Of a DNA stretch of 64,000 bases, positions 34,647 to 44,442 are shown piece after piece. The DNA is from Denitratimonas tolerans. Its GTDB lineage: Bacteria > Pseudomonadota > Gammaproteobacteria > Xanthomonadales > Xanthomonadaceae. The DNA is taken from the NCBI RefSeq assembly GCF_037203605.1, contig NZ_JBBDHC010000008.1, forward strand, positions 62,001-126,000, read 5' to 3'. The notes beneath the pieces are model-generated. The model was not told the origin of the DNA, did no database searches, and worked only from the letters and a program-made list of their open reading frames with translations. The number at the start of each line of letters is the position of its first letter. The first letter of the stretch is position 1. Made by a program: the position numbers and the translations under genes.

Positions 34647-34784
34647 TTTTGCCGGGGACAGGCATTGCAGCAGGCCGCTGTTCTCGAGCCAGGCCCGGCC
34701 GCACCGCCCCAGTCATGGTCGGCATTCATCTCCGGGAGCGCCTGGCGGCAGCTCCCGCCCCGGAACGCTGGCATCATGTCGGCC

Positions 34785-34852
34785 TTGCAGGAGGACGACC
34801 TCCCCCGCGCCATGCGGGCAGCCACGCGGGACGGCCCGGAACGTTGCAGGAG
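34785..34852 (+). promoter_or_regulatory. Guanidine-II (mini-ykkC) riboswitch
   Basis: Two hairpins with ACGR tetraloops, the signature of this class. Hairpin 1 is GGAGG ACGA CCTCC (34790-34803). Hairpin 2 is CGGG ACGG CCCG (34827-34838). The linker is 23 bases. The gene's Shine-Dalgarno AGGAG follows at 34848-34852, nine bases past hairpin 2, and the gene downstream is an SMR exporter of the Gdx/SugE type, the class most often controlled by guanidine riboswitches. In the known mechanism each ACGR loop binds one guanidinium and the loops dock, exposing the ribosome binding site. Confidence 0.85.
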
Positions 34853-34860
34853 TCCTTGTG

Positions 34861-35178
34861 ATGGCGTGGATCTCGCTACTGCTGGCAGGCGTGCTGGAGG
34901 TGGTGTGGGCGTTTTCGATGAAGCGTTCGGAAGGCTTCACCCGGCTTGCGCCCAGCCTCGTCACCCTGGTGGCGATGATCGCCAGTTTCGTGCTTCTGGC
35001 ACGCGCGATGCGCGAGCTGCCGCTCGGCACGGCCTACACGATATGGACCGGCATCGGTGCCGTCGGAGCCTTTGCGCTGGGCGTCCTGGCGCTGGGCGAA
35101 CAGCTTTCGCCCATTCGCGTCGCCGCAGCCGGGCTGATCGTCGCGGGCCTGGTGCTGATGCGGGTCTCGGAGGGGTGA
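34861..35178 (+). CDS. gdx: Guanidinium exporter, SMR family
   Basis: 105 residues, four membrane helices. Small multidrug resistance proteins of the Gdx (formerly SugE) branch export guanidinium in exchange for protons as dual-topology dimers. The catalytic glutamate is in LEVVWAFSMK (about residue 13), and GTAYTIWTGIGAVGAFALG carries the Gdx-type helix 3. The start is ATG 34861 with AGGAG eight bases upstream; the preceding in-frame GTG is too close to that site. The guanidine-II riboswitch just upstream supports guanidinium as the substrate. Confidence 0.92.
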   Translation: MAWISLLLAGVLEVVWAFSMKRSEGFTRLAPSLVTLVAMIASFVLLARAMRELPLGTAYTIWTGIGAVGAFALGVLALGEQLSPIRVAAAGLIVAGLVLMRVSEG

Positions 35179-35198
35179 CGCGGGGCCGCGCGGGGCCG

Positions 35199-35534
35199 TC
35201 AGAATCCCTCGCTCACGGTGAAACTCTCGCCGCAGCCGCAGCCGCCGGTGGCCCTGGGATTGTCGAACACGAATTCCTGGTTGAGGCCGCGGCGAACGAA
35301 GTCGATCGTGGTGCCGTCCACCATCGGCAGACTGCGCGGATCGACCAGCACCCTCACGCCTTCCTGCTCGAACACGGCGTCATCCGACTCGACCCGTTCG
35401 GCCACATCCACGGCGTAGCCGAAGCCCGAGCAGCCGCTCTTCTTCACCCCAAGGCGCAAACCGGCGGCACCGGGGCGGGTTTCAAGGAAGCGCCGCGCGC
35501 GGTCAAGGGCGGCCGGGGTCAGTTGGATGCTCAT
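35199..35534 (-). CDS. A-type iron-sulfur carrier protein (HesB/IscA/ErpA family)
   Basis: 111 residues. It receives Fe-S clusters from IscU and passes them to apo-proteins. The three ligand cysteines are present: SGCSGFGY (about 35) and the C-terminal GGCGCGESF pair (about 99 and 101). Placement as IscA, ErpA or another paralogue is not possible from the sequence alone; being outside an isc operon fits ErpA or a stand-alone copy. It diverges from asnS. Confidence 0.9.
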   Translation of the reverse strand: MSIQLTPAALDRARRFLETRPGAAGLRLGVKKSGCSGFGYAVDVAERVESDDAVFEQEGVRVLVDPRSLPMVDGTTIDFVRRGLNQEFVFDNPRATGGCGCGESFTVSEGF

Positions 35535-35673
35535 GGGTCGTCCAGTGGAAGCTCGTCTGATCGAATCGGGCCAAGGTAGCGCCGCAGGCCGGCGGCGTCC
35601 ATGCCATGACGGCCGGCCGTTTCGCTATCATGACCGACCCCATGTGCGCCCGGCGGCGCGGAGATTCAAGGCA

Positions 35674-37074
<1,401 letters not shown>

Positions 37075-37091
37075 TCGTGGGCAATCGCTGA

Positions 37092-37388
37092 ATGGGCATG
37101 TTCCTCGCATTGATCGCCGTCGCCGTCGCCATCTCCGGCACGCTCGCCTTCGCGCTGTTCTGGGCGATGACGCTGGTGCACCTGCGCGACCGGCACCCTG
37201 CCGTGCTGCAGGGCTTTGGCACGATTCCCTTCATCGCGCCCGGTGCGCTGAACTGGCTGCTGCTGGGGCGCTATCGCGCGCTGCTGGATCGGGCGCTCAA
37301 CGGCCTGGCGACGCCGGCGCGACTGGCCCTCTGGTGCACGCTGGGCGCGCTGGTCATGGCCGCCGCACTCTGGCTGGTCTATCGATGA
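37092..37388 (+). CDS. Small membrane protein of unknown function
   Basis: 98 residues. Three hydrophobic segments (about 3-28, 42-58 and 74-95) suggest an inner-membrane protein. The first loop contains LRDRHPAVLQGFG. I do not recognise a family. It starts 17 bases after asnS in the same direction and is followed 13 bases later by another small unknown gene, so the three may be co-transcribed. Codon use is like that of its neighbours. Confidence 0.65.
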   Translation: MGMFLALIAVAVAISGTLAFALFWAMTLVHLRDRHPAVLQGFGTIPFIAPGALNWLLLGRYRALLDRALNGLATPARLALWCTLGALVMAAALWLVYR

Positions 37389-37401
37389 GGCGCACCCGCT
37401 C

Positions 37402-37701
37402 ATGACCGGCAGCGATCAGTGGTGGGTGGTTCGGCTGGGAAACCTGCTGATCTGGAGCCGGCTGCGGCTGCGCGCTTCGGGCACGGCCGAAGTACTCGAC
37501 AGCGTCGGCAACACCCTCAGCTACGACAGCGAGGACAGCGCGCGCGCCGCCCTGCTCGATGCCGGATTCCTGGCGCTCGACGGCATGGACCACGACGACG
37601 CCGCCGCACTGGGCCTCGGGCTGGAGCAGCTGGTTCCGCCCGAAGGCGACGACGAGGCGCTGCGCACCCGCATGGTGCAGCCGTTCCCCGCACGCCATTG
37701 A
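37402..37701 (+). CDS. Small soluble protein of unknown function
   Basis: 99 residues. The N-terminus is aromatic and basic (DQWWVVRLGNLLIWSRLRLR). The middle has SYDSEDSARAALLDAGFLALDGMD, and the C-terminal half is acidic. It could be a small regulatory or adaptor protein; I recognise no domain. It lies downstream of asnS and the membrane protein, ending convergent with the DUF2058 gene. Confidence 0.55.
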   Translation: MTGSDQWWVVRLGNLLIWSRLRLRASGTAEVLDSVGNTLSYDSEDSARAALLDAGFLALDGMDHDDAAALGLGLEQLVPPEGDDEALRTRMVQPFPARH

Positions 37702-37753
37702 GCCCGTCCGCGGCGCGTCCCGCCTTCGGGCTCAGCGCCGCACCCGGCACCGC

Positions 37754-38347
37754 TCACCACACCAGATCGTCGGGCACCTGATAGCGCGGGTCGGCATAGT
37801 CCTCCTCGGACGGCGGCGCGTTCGGGTCGACCTGCAGCGCGAGCGAATCGGCGAGGATGGCTTCGGCCTGCGCGCCATCGGCGGCGGTGACCAGGTGATA
37901 GCGTCCGGCGAGCTGCACCACCGCCAGCGTGCCGGCATTGAGCGCGGCCAGCTGGTCGGCGGTGACGTGGATGCGGCGGATCTTGCCGCCGTAGGGGAAA
38001 TGCCGCGCGATTTCCGCGGTGTCGTCGTTGAGCCGCACGCGCCGCAGGAACTCGTCCAGCTTCGCCCGCGCCTCGCGGCGCTGGCGCGCGTCCTCCTGAC
38101 GCTGACGTTCGGCGGCGATGCGCTCGTCCTTTTCCTTCTGCGCGCGGATGGCAAAGGCCTTGCCGAGGTCGATGTCGCCCTCGTGACGCGGCCGGCCGCG
38201 GCCTTCCGGGCGGCGCGCCGGCGCGCCCCTGGCCTCACCCGAAGGTCGGCCGTGCTCCTGCCGGCGCTCGGGCTTGCGCTCGGCCACCGGCTTGGGTGTC
38301 GGCTTGAAGCCGAGCTTCATCAGCTGGTCCTTCAGCGAATCGGTCAT
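37754..38347 (-). CDS. DUF2058 family protein (YaiL-like)
   Basis: 197 residues. It starts MTDSLKDQLMKLGFKP, the family N-terminus. A basic, disordered stretch (about 20-60) and a long charged helix (about 65-105, EKDERIAAERQRQEDARQRRE) precede the conserved core with FPYGGKIRRIHVT and GRYHLVTA. The role is unknown; its nucleic-acid-like charge suggests an RNA- or ribosome-associated function, which is only inference. It lies ten bases downstream of slyX. Confidence 0.85.
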   Translation of the reverse strand: MTDSLKDQLMKLGFKPTPKPVAERKPERRQEHGRPSGEARGAPARRPEGRGRPRHEGDIDLGKAFAIRAQKEKDERIAAERQRQEDARQRREARAKLDEFLRRVRLNDDTAEIARHFPYGGKIRRIHVTADQLAALNAGTLAVVQLAGRYHLVTAADGAQAEAILADSLALQVDPNAPPSEEDYADPRYQVPDDLVW

Positions 38348-38356
38348 CGGTCACTC

Positions 38357-38566
38357 TCAATAGTGCGGGGGCGGCGGCTCGTTGGCCGCGCCCGAGGACA
38401 AGCCTTCGCGCAGGCTCAGGAGGTCCGCCGTGGCCTCCGTCAGCGCGCGGCGCAGCGACTCCAGCTCCAGGCGCTGGCGGTTGACCAAGTCGCCCAGGTC
38501 CTGCAGCGCGGATTCCTGGAAGGCGAGCCGGGTTTCGATTTCGATCAGGCGGGCGTCGTCGTTCAT
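38357..38566 (-). CDS. slyX: SlyX family protein
   Basis: 69 residues. A short coiled coil (RLIEIETRLAFQESALQDLGDLVNRQ) with the typical PPPHY end (EPPPPHY). Its molecular role is unknown. It is transcribed with the DUF2058 gene. Confidence 0.9.
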   Translation of the reverse strand: MNDDARLIEIETRLAFQESALQDLGDLVNRQRLELESLRRALTEATADLLSLREGLSSGAANEPPPPHY

Positions 38567-38778
38567 CGCCGGATTTTACCCGCTGGCGGGTGCGGGTTTC
38601 ACGCAGCGTGTACGCGATGCCGGTCACAACGGGCGGCACCCGCATGAACGCGTGCCCCACGCCGACGCGCGCCGCGCCGGCGGACAAGGCGATGGACGCT
38701 ACCATCTGCTTCCTGCATTGCGCCCGCCTGGCCTTTCCAGCCTGTATGCGGAGCAATGGGCCACCTTGCGGATCCGGC

Positions 38779-39264
38779 ATGGACTATTCCATCGTTCTCC
38801 ACGTTCTCGGTGCCCTGCTGGTCATCATCGGCCTGGCCGGCTCGGTCCTGCCTGCGCTTCCCGGCACGCCGCTGATGTTCGTCGGCATGCTGCTGGTGGC
38901 CTGGGGCACGGGTTTTACCACGCTCGGCTGGGGCATTCTCGCCATCCTTGCTGCCCTGACCATGCTGTCGCTGGTGCTGGATTTCGTCGCCAACCTGCTC
39001 GGCGCCAAGCGCGCCGGTGCGAGCCGACTGGCCCTGGTCGGTGCGGCGCTCGGCACCCTCATCGGATTCTTCTTCGGGCTCGCCGGCATCCTGCTTGGCC
39101 CCTTCATCGGTGCGTTTGCGGGCGAGTACATCCACAGCCGCCACGGCGGCATGGCCACCCGCGTCGGCATCGGCACCTGGGTGGGCATCCTGCTGGGCCT
39201 GGTGGCGCGCGTCAGCATCGCCTTCCTGATGCTGGGCATCTTCGCGCTCGCTCTGGTGCTCTGA
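38779..39264 (+). CDS. DUF456 family membrane protein
   Basis: 161 residues from ATG 38779. About four to five membrane helices with many Gly residues: the N-terminus GLAGSVLPALPGTPLMFVGMLL and a central GALGTLIGFFFGLAGILLGPFIGAFAGEY-type glycine-rich repeat are typical of DUF456 proteins. Function unknown. The preceding 210 bases contain no supported gene. Confidence 0.85.
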   Translation: MDYSIVLHVLGALLVIIGLAGSVLPALPGTPLMFVGMLLVAWGTGFTTLGWGILAILAALTMLSLVLDFVANLLGAKRAGASRLALVGAALGTLIGFFFGLAGILLGPFIGAFAGEYIHSRHGGMATRVGIGTWVGILLGLVARVSIAFLMLGIFALALVL

Positions 39265-39371
39265 AACGCCCTGCCGCCTCCGCGATCCTGCCGGTGCGCG
39301 CCGCGATTCCCCTACACTAGCCGGCTCACTTCCACCGTTTCGCACAGCGCGCCACGCGCGGCGATTGTCTG

Positions 39372-42300
39372 ATGACATCGATCCTCCATCCCCCGCTGCC
39401 CCACGGCAGCCAGAAACGCGCCGACTGGCGCGCGCCGTCGAGTCTTTCCGCGCTGTCGCTGGCGGTGGCGCGCGCGGCCGGCGAGCACCCCGGGCTGCTG
39501 CTGGCGGTCACGCGCGACAGCCACGCCGCGCGCGTGCTGGAAACCGAGCTGGCGATCTTCGCGCCCGAGCTGCCGGTGCTGCCCTTTCCCGACTGGGAAA
39601 CCCTGCCCTACGACCTTTTCAGCCCGCAGCCGGACATCATTTCCCAGCGCGTGGCCACGCTCTACCGGCTGCCGTCGGTGACGCGCGGGGTGCTGGTGGT
39701 GCCGGTCTCCACCCTGATGCAGCGCCTGGCACCGCCGGGCTTCATCGCCGGGCAGTCGCTGGTGGTCGAACACGGGCAAAGGCTCTCCCTGGAAACCGAA
39801 AAGCGCCGCCTGGAGGCCGCCGGCTACCGCAACGTGCCGCAGGTTCTCGATCCCGGCGATTTTGCGGTGCGCGGCGCGCTGCTCGACATCTTCCCGATGG
39901 GTAGCCCCGAGCCGTATCGCATCGAGCTGTTTGACGAGGACGTGGACTCGATCCGCACTTTCGATCCGGAAACCCAGCGCTCGCTGCACAAGGTCGATGC
40001 GGTGCGCCTGCTGCCGGCGCGCGAGTTCCCGCTCGACGAGGAGGCCTCGAAACGCTTTCGCGGCGCACTGCGCGAGCGCTTCCCGATCGATCCGCGACGC
40101 TGCCCGATCTACCAGGACATGAAGGAAGGCGGCACGCCGGCCGGCGTCGACTACTACCTTCCGCTGTTCTTCGAGCACACCGCCACGCTGTTCGACTACC
40201 TCGGCACCGATACGCTGTGCCTGCTGGGCGAAGGCGCGCTGGAGGCGGCCGAGGCCTTCTGGGCACAGACCGGCGAGCGGCACGAACAGCGCCGCCACGA
40301 TATCGAACGCCCGGTGCTGCCGCCCGCCGACCTGTTCCTGCCGCCCGAAGCCCTGCGCGAAACGCTCAACCAGCGCCGCCGCATCGAAGTGCTCGGGCGA
40401 GACCATCCGCGCCACGAACAGGCGCACGCCCTGGGCGATGCGCCTGCACCCGCCCTGCCGCTGGTACACAAGGGCGAGGCCAGCGCCGCGGCGCTGCGCG
40501 GATTTCTCGAAAGCTACCCGGGCCGGGTGCTGATCGCCGCCGATTCCGCCGGCCGGCGCGAAGCCTTGATCGACACCCTCGGCCACCTCGGGCTGAAGCC
40601 GGAAACGGTGGCGGACTGGAACGCTTTCTTCGCTTCCGCGCCCCGATTCACCATCACCGTGGCAGCGCTGGAAGACGGCTTCGCCCTGGCCGAGCCGGCG
40701 CTGTGCGTGCTCACCGAGCGCCAGCTCCATCCCGAACGCGCGGTCGGCACGCGCCGACGCGCCCGCGCCGGGCGCGATCCGGAAACTATCCTGCGCGACC
40801 TCTCGGAAATTTCCGCAGGCTCGCCCATCGTGCACGAGGATCACGGCGTGGGCCGCTACATCGGGCTGGAAATGCTCGACGTGGGCGATCAGCGCGCCGA
40901 GTTCCTGTGCATCGAATACGCCAAGGGCGACAAGCTCTACGTGCCCGTGGCGCAGCTGCACCTGGTCAGCCGCTACGCCGGGGCTTCGCCCGAACTTGCG
41001 CCGCTCCATTCGCTGGGCGGTGAACAGTGGGAAAAGGCGAAGAAGAAGGCCGCGGAAAAGGTCCGCGACGTGGCCGCCGAGCTGCTGGAAATCCAGGCGA
41101 AGCGCCAGGCCCGCGCCGGCATTGCGCTGCAGGTGGATCGCGCCATGTACGCGCCGTTCGCCGCGCAGTTCCCGTTCGAGGAAACCCCGGATCAGCTGGC
41201 CGCCATCGAAGCGGTGATCGCCGATCTCGATTCGGCCCAGCCGATGGATCGGGTGGTCTGCGGCGACGTCGGCTTTGGCAAGACCGAAGTCGCGGTGCGC
41301 GCGGCCTTCGTCGCCGCCGCCGCCGGCAAGCAGGTGGCCGTGCTGGTGCCCACCACCCTGCTCGCCGAGCAGCACTACCGCAACTTCCGTGACCGTTTCG
41401 CCGACTGGCCGCTGCGCGTGGAGGTGCTCTCGCGCTTCAAGACCGCGAAGGAGATCAAGGCCGAACTCGACACGCTTGCCGCCGGCGGGATCGACGTCAT
41501 CGTCGGCACCCATCGGCTCTTGCAGGAGGACGTGAAGTTCAAGGATCTCGGCCTGGTCATCGTCGACGAGGAACAGCGCTTCGGCGTGCGCCAGAAGGAG
41601 CGCCTCAAGGCGATGCGCGCGCAGGTGCACCTCCTCACGCTGACCGCCACGCCCATCCCGCGCACGCTGAACATGGCGATGGCGGGTCTGCGCGACCTGT
41701 CCATCATCGCCACCCCGCCACCGAACCGCCTGGCCGTGCAGACCCTTGTGACCCAGTGGGATCCGGCGCAGATGCGCGAAGCCTTCCAGCGCGAACTGGC
41801 GCGCGGCGGGCAGGTGTACTTCCTGCACAACGAGGTCAGCGACATCGAGCGCGTGGCGCGCGAGCTGGGCGAACTGGTGCCCGAGGCGCGCATCCGCGTC
41901 GCCCACGGCCAGATGCCCGAGCGCGAACTGGAACAGGTGATGCTCGACTTCAACCGCCAGCGCTTCAACGTGCTGGTGTGCACCACGATCATCGAATCGG
42001 GCATCGATATCCCCAACGCCAACACCATCGTGATCGACCGCGCCGACCGCTTCGGCCTGGCCCAGCTGCACCAGTTGCGCGGCCGCGTCGGGCGCTCGCA
42101 CCATCGTGCCTGGGCCTACCTGATCGTGCCGCCGGACAAGGCCATGACCCCGGACGCGCGCAAGCGCCTGGAGGCCATCGCCTCACTTGATGAACTGGGC
42201 GCAGGCTTCACCCTGGCCACGCACGACCTGGAAATCCGCGGTGCCGGCGAGCTTTTGGGCGAAGGCCAGTCGGGCCAGATCGCCGAGGTCGGCTTCTCGC

Positions 42301-42830
42301 TCTACACCGAGCTGCTGGAGCGTGCGGTGCGCTCGATCAAGCAGGGCAGGATTCCGGACCTGGACGATGCCGACCGCCACGGCGCGGAGGTCGAGCTGCA
42401 CATTCCCGCGCTCATTCCCGACGACTACCTGCCCGACGTGCACACCCGCCTGACGCTCTACAAGCGCATCGCCTCCGCGCCCGATGCCGAGGCGCTGCGC
42501 GAACTGCAGGTCGAGATGATCGACCGCTTCGGCCTCCTGCCCGACCCGCTCAAGAACCTCTTTGCCGTAGCGGAACTGCGCAACGCGGCGACCGCGCTGG
42601 GTGTGCGCAAGCTGGAGCTGGGCGAGCGCGGCGGCCGTATCCGGTTCGTGCCGCAGCCGAAAATCGACCCCATGACCATCATCCGCATGATCCAGGGCCA
42701 GCCCCGCGTCTTCCAGATGGACGGCCCCGACAAGCTGCGCCTGAAGCTGGAGCTGCCCGGTGCCACGGAGCGCCTGGCCGCAGCACGCGACCTGCTGCAC
42801 GCCTTCGGCGGCAAACCGCCGGGTGGGTGA
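39372..42830 (+). CDS. mfd: Transcription-repair coupling factor
   Basis: 1152 residues (E. coli Mfd 1148). It removes RNA polymerase stalled at DNA lesions and recruits UvrA. The N-terminal UvrB-like domains (about 15-340) are followed by the RNA-polymerase-interaction domain (about 470-540, DPETILRDLSEISAGSPIVHEDHGVGRYIG) and the RecG-like translocase. Walker A is GDVGFGKTEVA (about 632), the DEEQ box DEEQRFGV, and the TRG/motif region TATPIPRTLNMAM. The C-terminal TRCF domain blocks UvrA until activated. A TACACT -10-like box lies at 39313-39318. It takes the place rpsB-tsf hold upstream of pyrH in most relatives. Confidence 0.97.
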   Translation: MTSILHPPLPHGSQKRADWRAPSSLSALSLAVARAAGEHPGLLLAVTRDSHAARVLETELAIFAPELPVLPFPDWETLPYDLFSPQPDIISQRVATLYRLPSVTRGVLVVPVSTLMQRLAPPGFIAGQSLVVEHGQRLSLETEKRRLEAAGYRNVPQVLDPGDFAVRGALLDIFPMGSPEPYRIELFDEDVDSIRTFDPETQRSLHKVDAVRLLPAREFPLDEEASKRFRGALRERFPIDPRRCPIYQDMKEGGTPAGVDYYLPLFFEHTATLFDYLGTDTLCLLGEGALEAAEAFWAQTGERHEQRRHDIERPVLPPADLFLPPEALRETLNQRRRIEVLGRDHPRHEQAHALGDAPAPALPLVHKGEASAAALRGFLESYPGRVLIAADSAGRREALIDTLGHLGLKPETVADWNAFFASAPRFTITVAALEDGFALAEPALCVLTERQLHPERAVGTRRRARAGRDPETILRDLSEISAGSPIVHEDHGVGRYIGLEMLDVGDQRAEFLCIEYAKGDKLYVPVAQLHLVSRYAGASPELAPLHSLGGEQWEKAKKKAAEKVRDVAAELLEIQAKRQARAGIALQVDRAMYAPFAAQFPFEETPDQLAAIEAVIADLDSAQPMDRVVCGDVGFGKTEVAVRAAFVAAAAGKQVAVLVPTTLLAEQHYRNFRDRFADWPLRVEVLSRFKTAKEIKAELDTLAAGGIDVIVGTHRLLQEDVKFKDLGLVIVDEEQRFGVRQKERLKAMRAQVHLLTLTATPIPRTLNMAMAGLRDLSIIATPPPNRLAVQTLVTQWDPAQMREAFQRELARGGQVYFLHNEVSDIERVARELGELVPEARIRVAHGQMPERELEQVMLDFNRQRFNVLVCTTIIESGIDIPNANTIVIDRADRFGLAQLHQLRGRVGRSHHRAWAYLIVPPDKAMTPDARKRLEAIASLDELGAGFTLATHDLEIRGAGELLGEGQSGQIAEVGFSLYTELLERAVRSIKQGRIPDLDDADRHGAEVELHIPALIPDDYLPDVHTRLTLYKRIASAPDAEALRELQVEMIDRFGLLPDPLKNLFAVAELRNAATALGVRKLELGERGGRIRFVPQPKIDPMTIIRMIQGQPRVFQMDGPDKLRLKLELPGATERLAAARDLLHAFGGKPPGG

Positions 42831-42897
42831 GGGCGTGCGGGGCTGACCTGGAGCTGCACGGCGCGACGACCGCGCCCTTTTCGCCCATCCACTCGGC

Positions 42898-42903
42898 TAC
42901 AAT
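42898..42903 (+). promoter_or_regulatory. Possible -10 box of the pyrH operon
   Basis: TACAAT 30 bases before the pyrH ATG. The -35 region (CCCTTT at a 17-base spacing) does not match well, so this rests on the -10 alone. Confidence 0.35.
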
Positions 42904-42932
42904 TCCGCCGTTTTGTGCCTCCGGAGCCGAAC

Positions 42933-43664
42933 ATGAACGCCCCCGCCGCGCCGAAGTATCGCCGCATCCTGTTGAAACTCAGCGGCGAGGCGCTGATGGG
43001 CGCTGCCGATTACGGCATCGATCCCGAAGTGCTCGGACGCCTGGCGCGCGAGATCGTCGAACTGCAGAACGACGGCGTGGAAGTGGGCCTGGTGATCGGC
43101 GGCGGCAACATCTTCCGCGGTGCCGGCCTCGCCTCGGCCGGCATGGATCGCGTCACCGGCGACCATATGGGCATGCTGGCCACCGTGATGAACGCGCTGG
43201 CCATGCAGGACGCGCTGGAAAAGCTCGGTGCCCGCGCCCGGGTGATGAGCGCGATCAAGATCAACGAGGTCTGCGAGGACTACATCCGCCGACGCGCCAT
43301 CCGTCATCTGGAGAAGGGCCGCATCGTGCTGTTCGCGGCCGGCACCGGCAACCCGTTCTTCACCACCGATTCGGCCGCCGCGCTGCGCGCGGTGGAAATC
43401 GGCGCCGAACTCCTGCTCAAGGCGACCAAGGTCGACGGCGTCTACGATGCGGACCCGAAGAAGAAGAAGGACGCGCGCCGCTTCGAGCACCTGTCCTACG
43501 ACGAGGTCATCTCCCGCGATCTGCAGGTGATGGACACTGCCGCGATCGCGCTGTGCCGCGACTACAACCTGCCGCTGCGCATCTACGACATCACCCGCCC
43601 CGGCGACCTCAAGCGCATCGTGCAGGGCAAGGCCATCGGCACCCTCGTGCACGGGCGCAGCTGA
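42933..43664 (+). CDS. pyrH: Uridylate kinase
   Basis: 243 residues. The hexameric UMP kinase of the amino-acid-kinase fold, making UDP from UMP and ATP, feedback-inhibited by UTP. N-terminal RRILLKLSGEALMG, GGGNIFRGAGLA and GTGNPFFTTDSAA are the ATP and UMP contacts. The start ATG 42933 has GGAG upstream. First gene of the operon pyrH-frr-uppS-cdsA-dxr-rseP. Confidence 0.97.
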   Translation: MNAPAAPKYRRILLKLSGEALMGAADYGIDPEVLGRLAREIVELQNDGVEVGLVIGGGNIFRGAGLASAGMDRVTGDHMGMLATVMNALAMQDALEKLGARARVMSAIKINEVCEDYIRRRAIRHLEKGRIVLFAAGTGNPFFTTDSAAALRAVEIGAELLLKATKVDGVYDADPKKKKDARRFEHLSYDEVISRDLQVMDTAAIALCRDYNLPLRIYDITRPGDLKRIVQGKAIGTLVHGRS

Positions 43665-43764
43665 GCGCCCGGGATCGGAGCTCCACGCGCGCGGGCGCGC
43701 CGCGGTGCGGCGCGTTTCGCCTATACTTCCGGATTGCCCACCCCATTCGACCGGAACCCGGCCC

Positions 43765-44322
43765 ATGCTCAACGACATCAAGAACGACACCCAGGCCCGC
43801 ATGGCCAAGTCCATCGACGCGCTGCGCTTCGAACTGGCCAAGGTCCGCACCGGGCGCGCCAGCACCGCGCTGGTCGACAACCTGAAAGTGGTGTACTACG
43901 GCTCGGACATGCCGCTCTCGCAGGTGGCCACGGTGGCGGTGGCCGATGCGCGCACGCTCACGATCACGCCCTGGGAAAAAGGCATGGTCGGTGCGATCGA
44001 AAAGGCGATCTACGCCTCCGACCTCGGCCTCACGCCGAACACCGCCGGCACCGTGATCCGCATCAACCTGCCGCCCCTCACCGAGGAGCGCCGCCGCGAA
44101 CTGGCCAAGCACGTGCACAGTGAAGGCGAGAACTCCAAGGTGGCGATCCGCGGCGTGCGGCGCGACGCGCTGCAGCAGGTGAAAGAGCTGCAGAAGGCCA
44201 AGTCGATCAGCGAGGATGAAGAGCGCCGTGCCGAGGACGACATCCAGAAGCTCACCGACCGCTTCGTGAAAGACGTCGATGCCGTGGTCAAGGCCAAGGA
44301 AGACGAGCTGATGGCGGTGTGA
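43765..44322 (+). CDS. frr: Ribosome recycling factor
   Basis: 185 residues, exactly the usual length. With EF-G it splits post-termination ribosomes. The hinge and domain regions (KVRTGRAS near residue 26; a long three-helix bundle; EVRRDAL-like GVRRDALQQVKELQ) are conserved. The start ATG 43765 matches the family. A TATACT box lies at 43722-43727. Confidence 0.97.
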   Translation: MLNDIKNDTQARMAKSIDALRFELAKVRTGRASTALVDNLKVVYYGSDMPLSQVATVAVADARTLTITPWEKGMVGAIEKAIYASDLGLTPNTAGTVIRINLPPLTEERRRELAKHVHSEGENSKVAIRGVRRDALQQVKELQKAKSISEDEERRAEDDIQKLTDRFVKDVDAVVKAKEDELMAV

Positions 44323-44330
44323 CCGGAGCC

Positions 44331-44442
44331 GGGAATCGAGAATCCATGAACGGAAATGGAAAGCGGTGAGCGGGTGCCCGCTGAAACCGATGCCGCCCAA
44401 CGCTGCGGGTGCTGCTTGAACGATTCCCCATTCCCCATTCCC
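44331..44442. repeat. GGGAATC-heptamer element between frr and uppS
   Basis: The stretch begins with two heptamers (GGGAATC, GAGAATC at 44331-44344) and ends with three in inverted orientation (GATTCCC, CATTCCC, CATTCCC at 44422-44442). The 77 bases between contain the candidate uppS start codons. Same heptamer family as at the start of lpxB (53993-54020). Confidence 0.65.

Noticed and set aside
39312..42104. Open frame of 930 codons on the minus strand inside mfd
   Set aside because: It is the antisense of a real, fully conserved Mfd gene. Long antisense frames are expected at this GC content. The translation is His/Gln/Arg/Val-rich without any domain.
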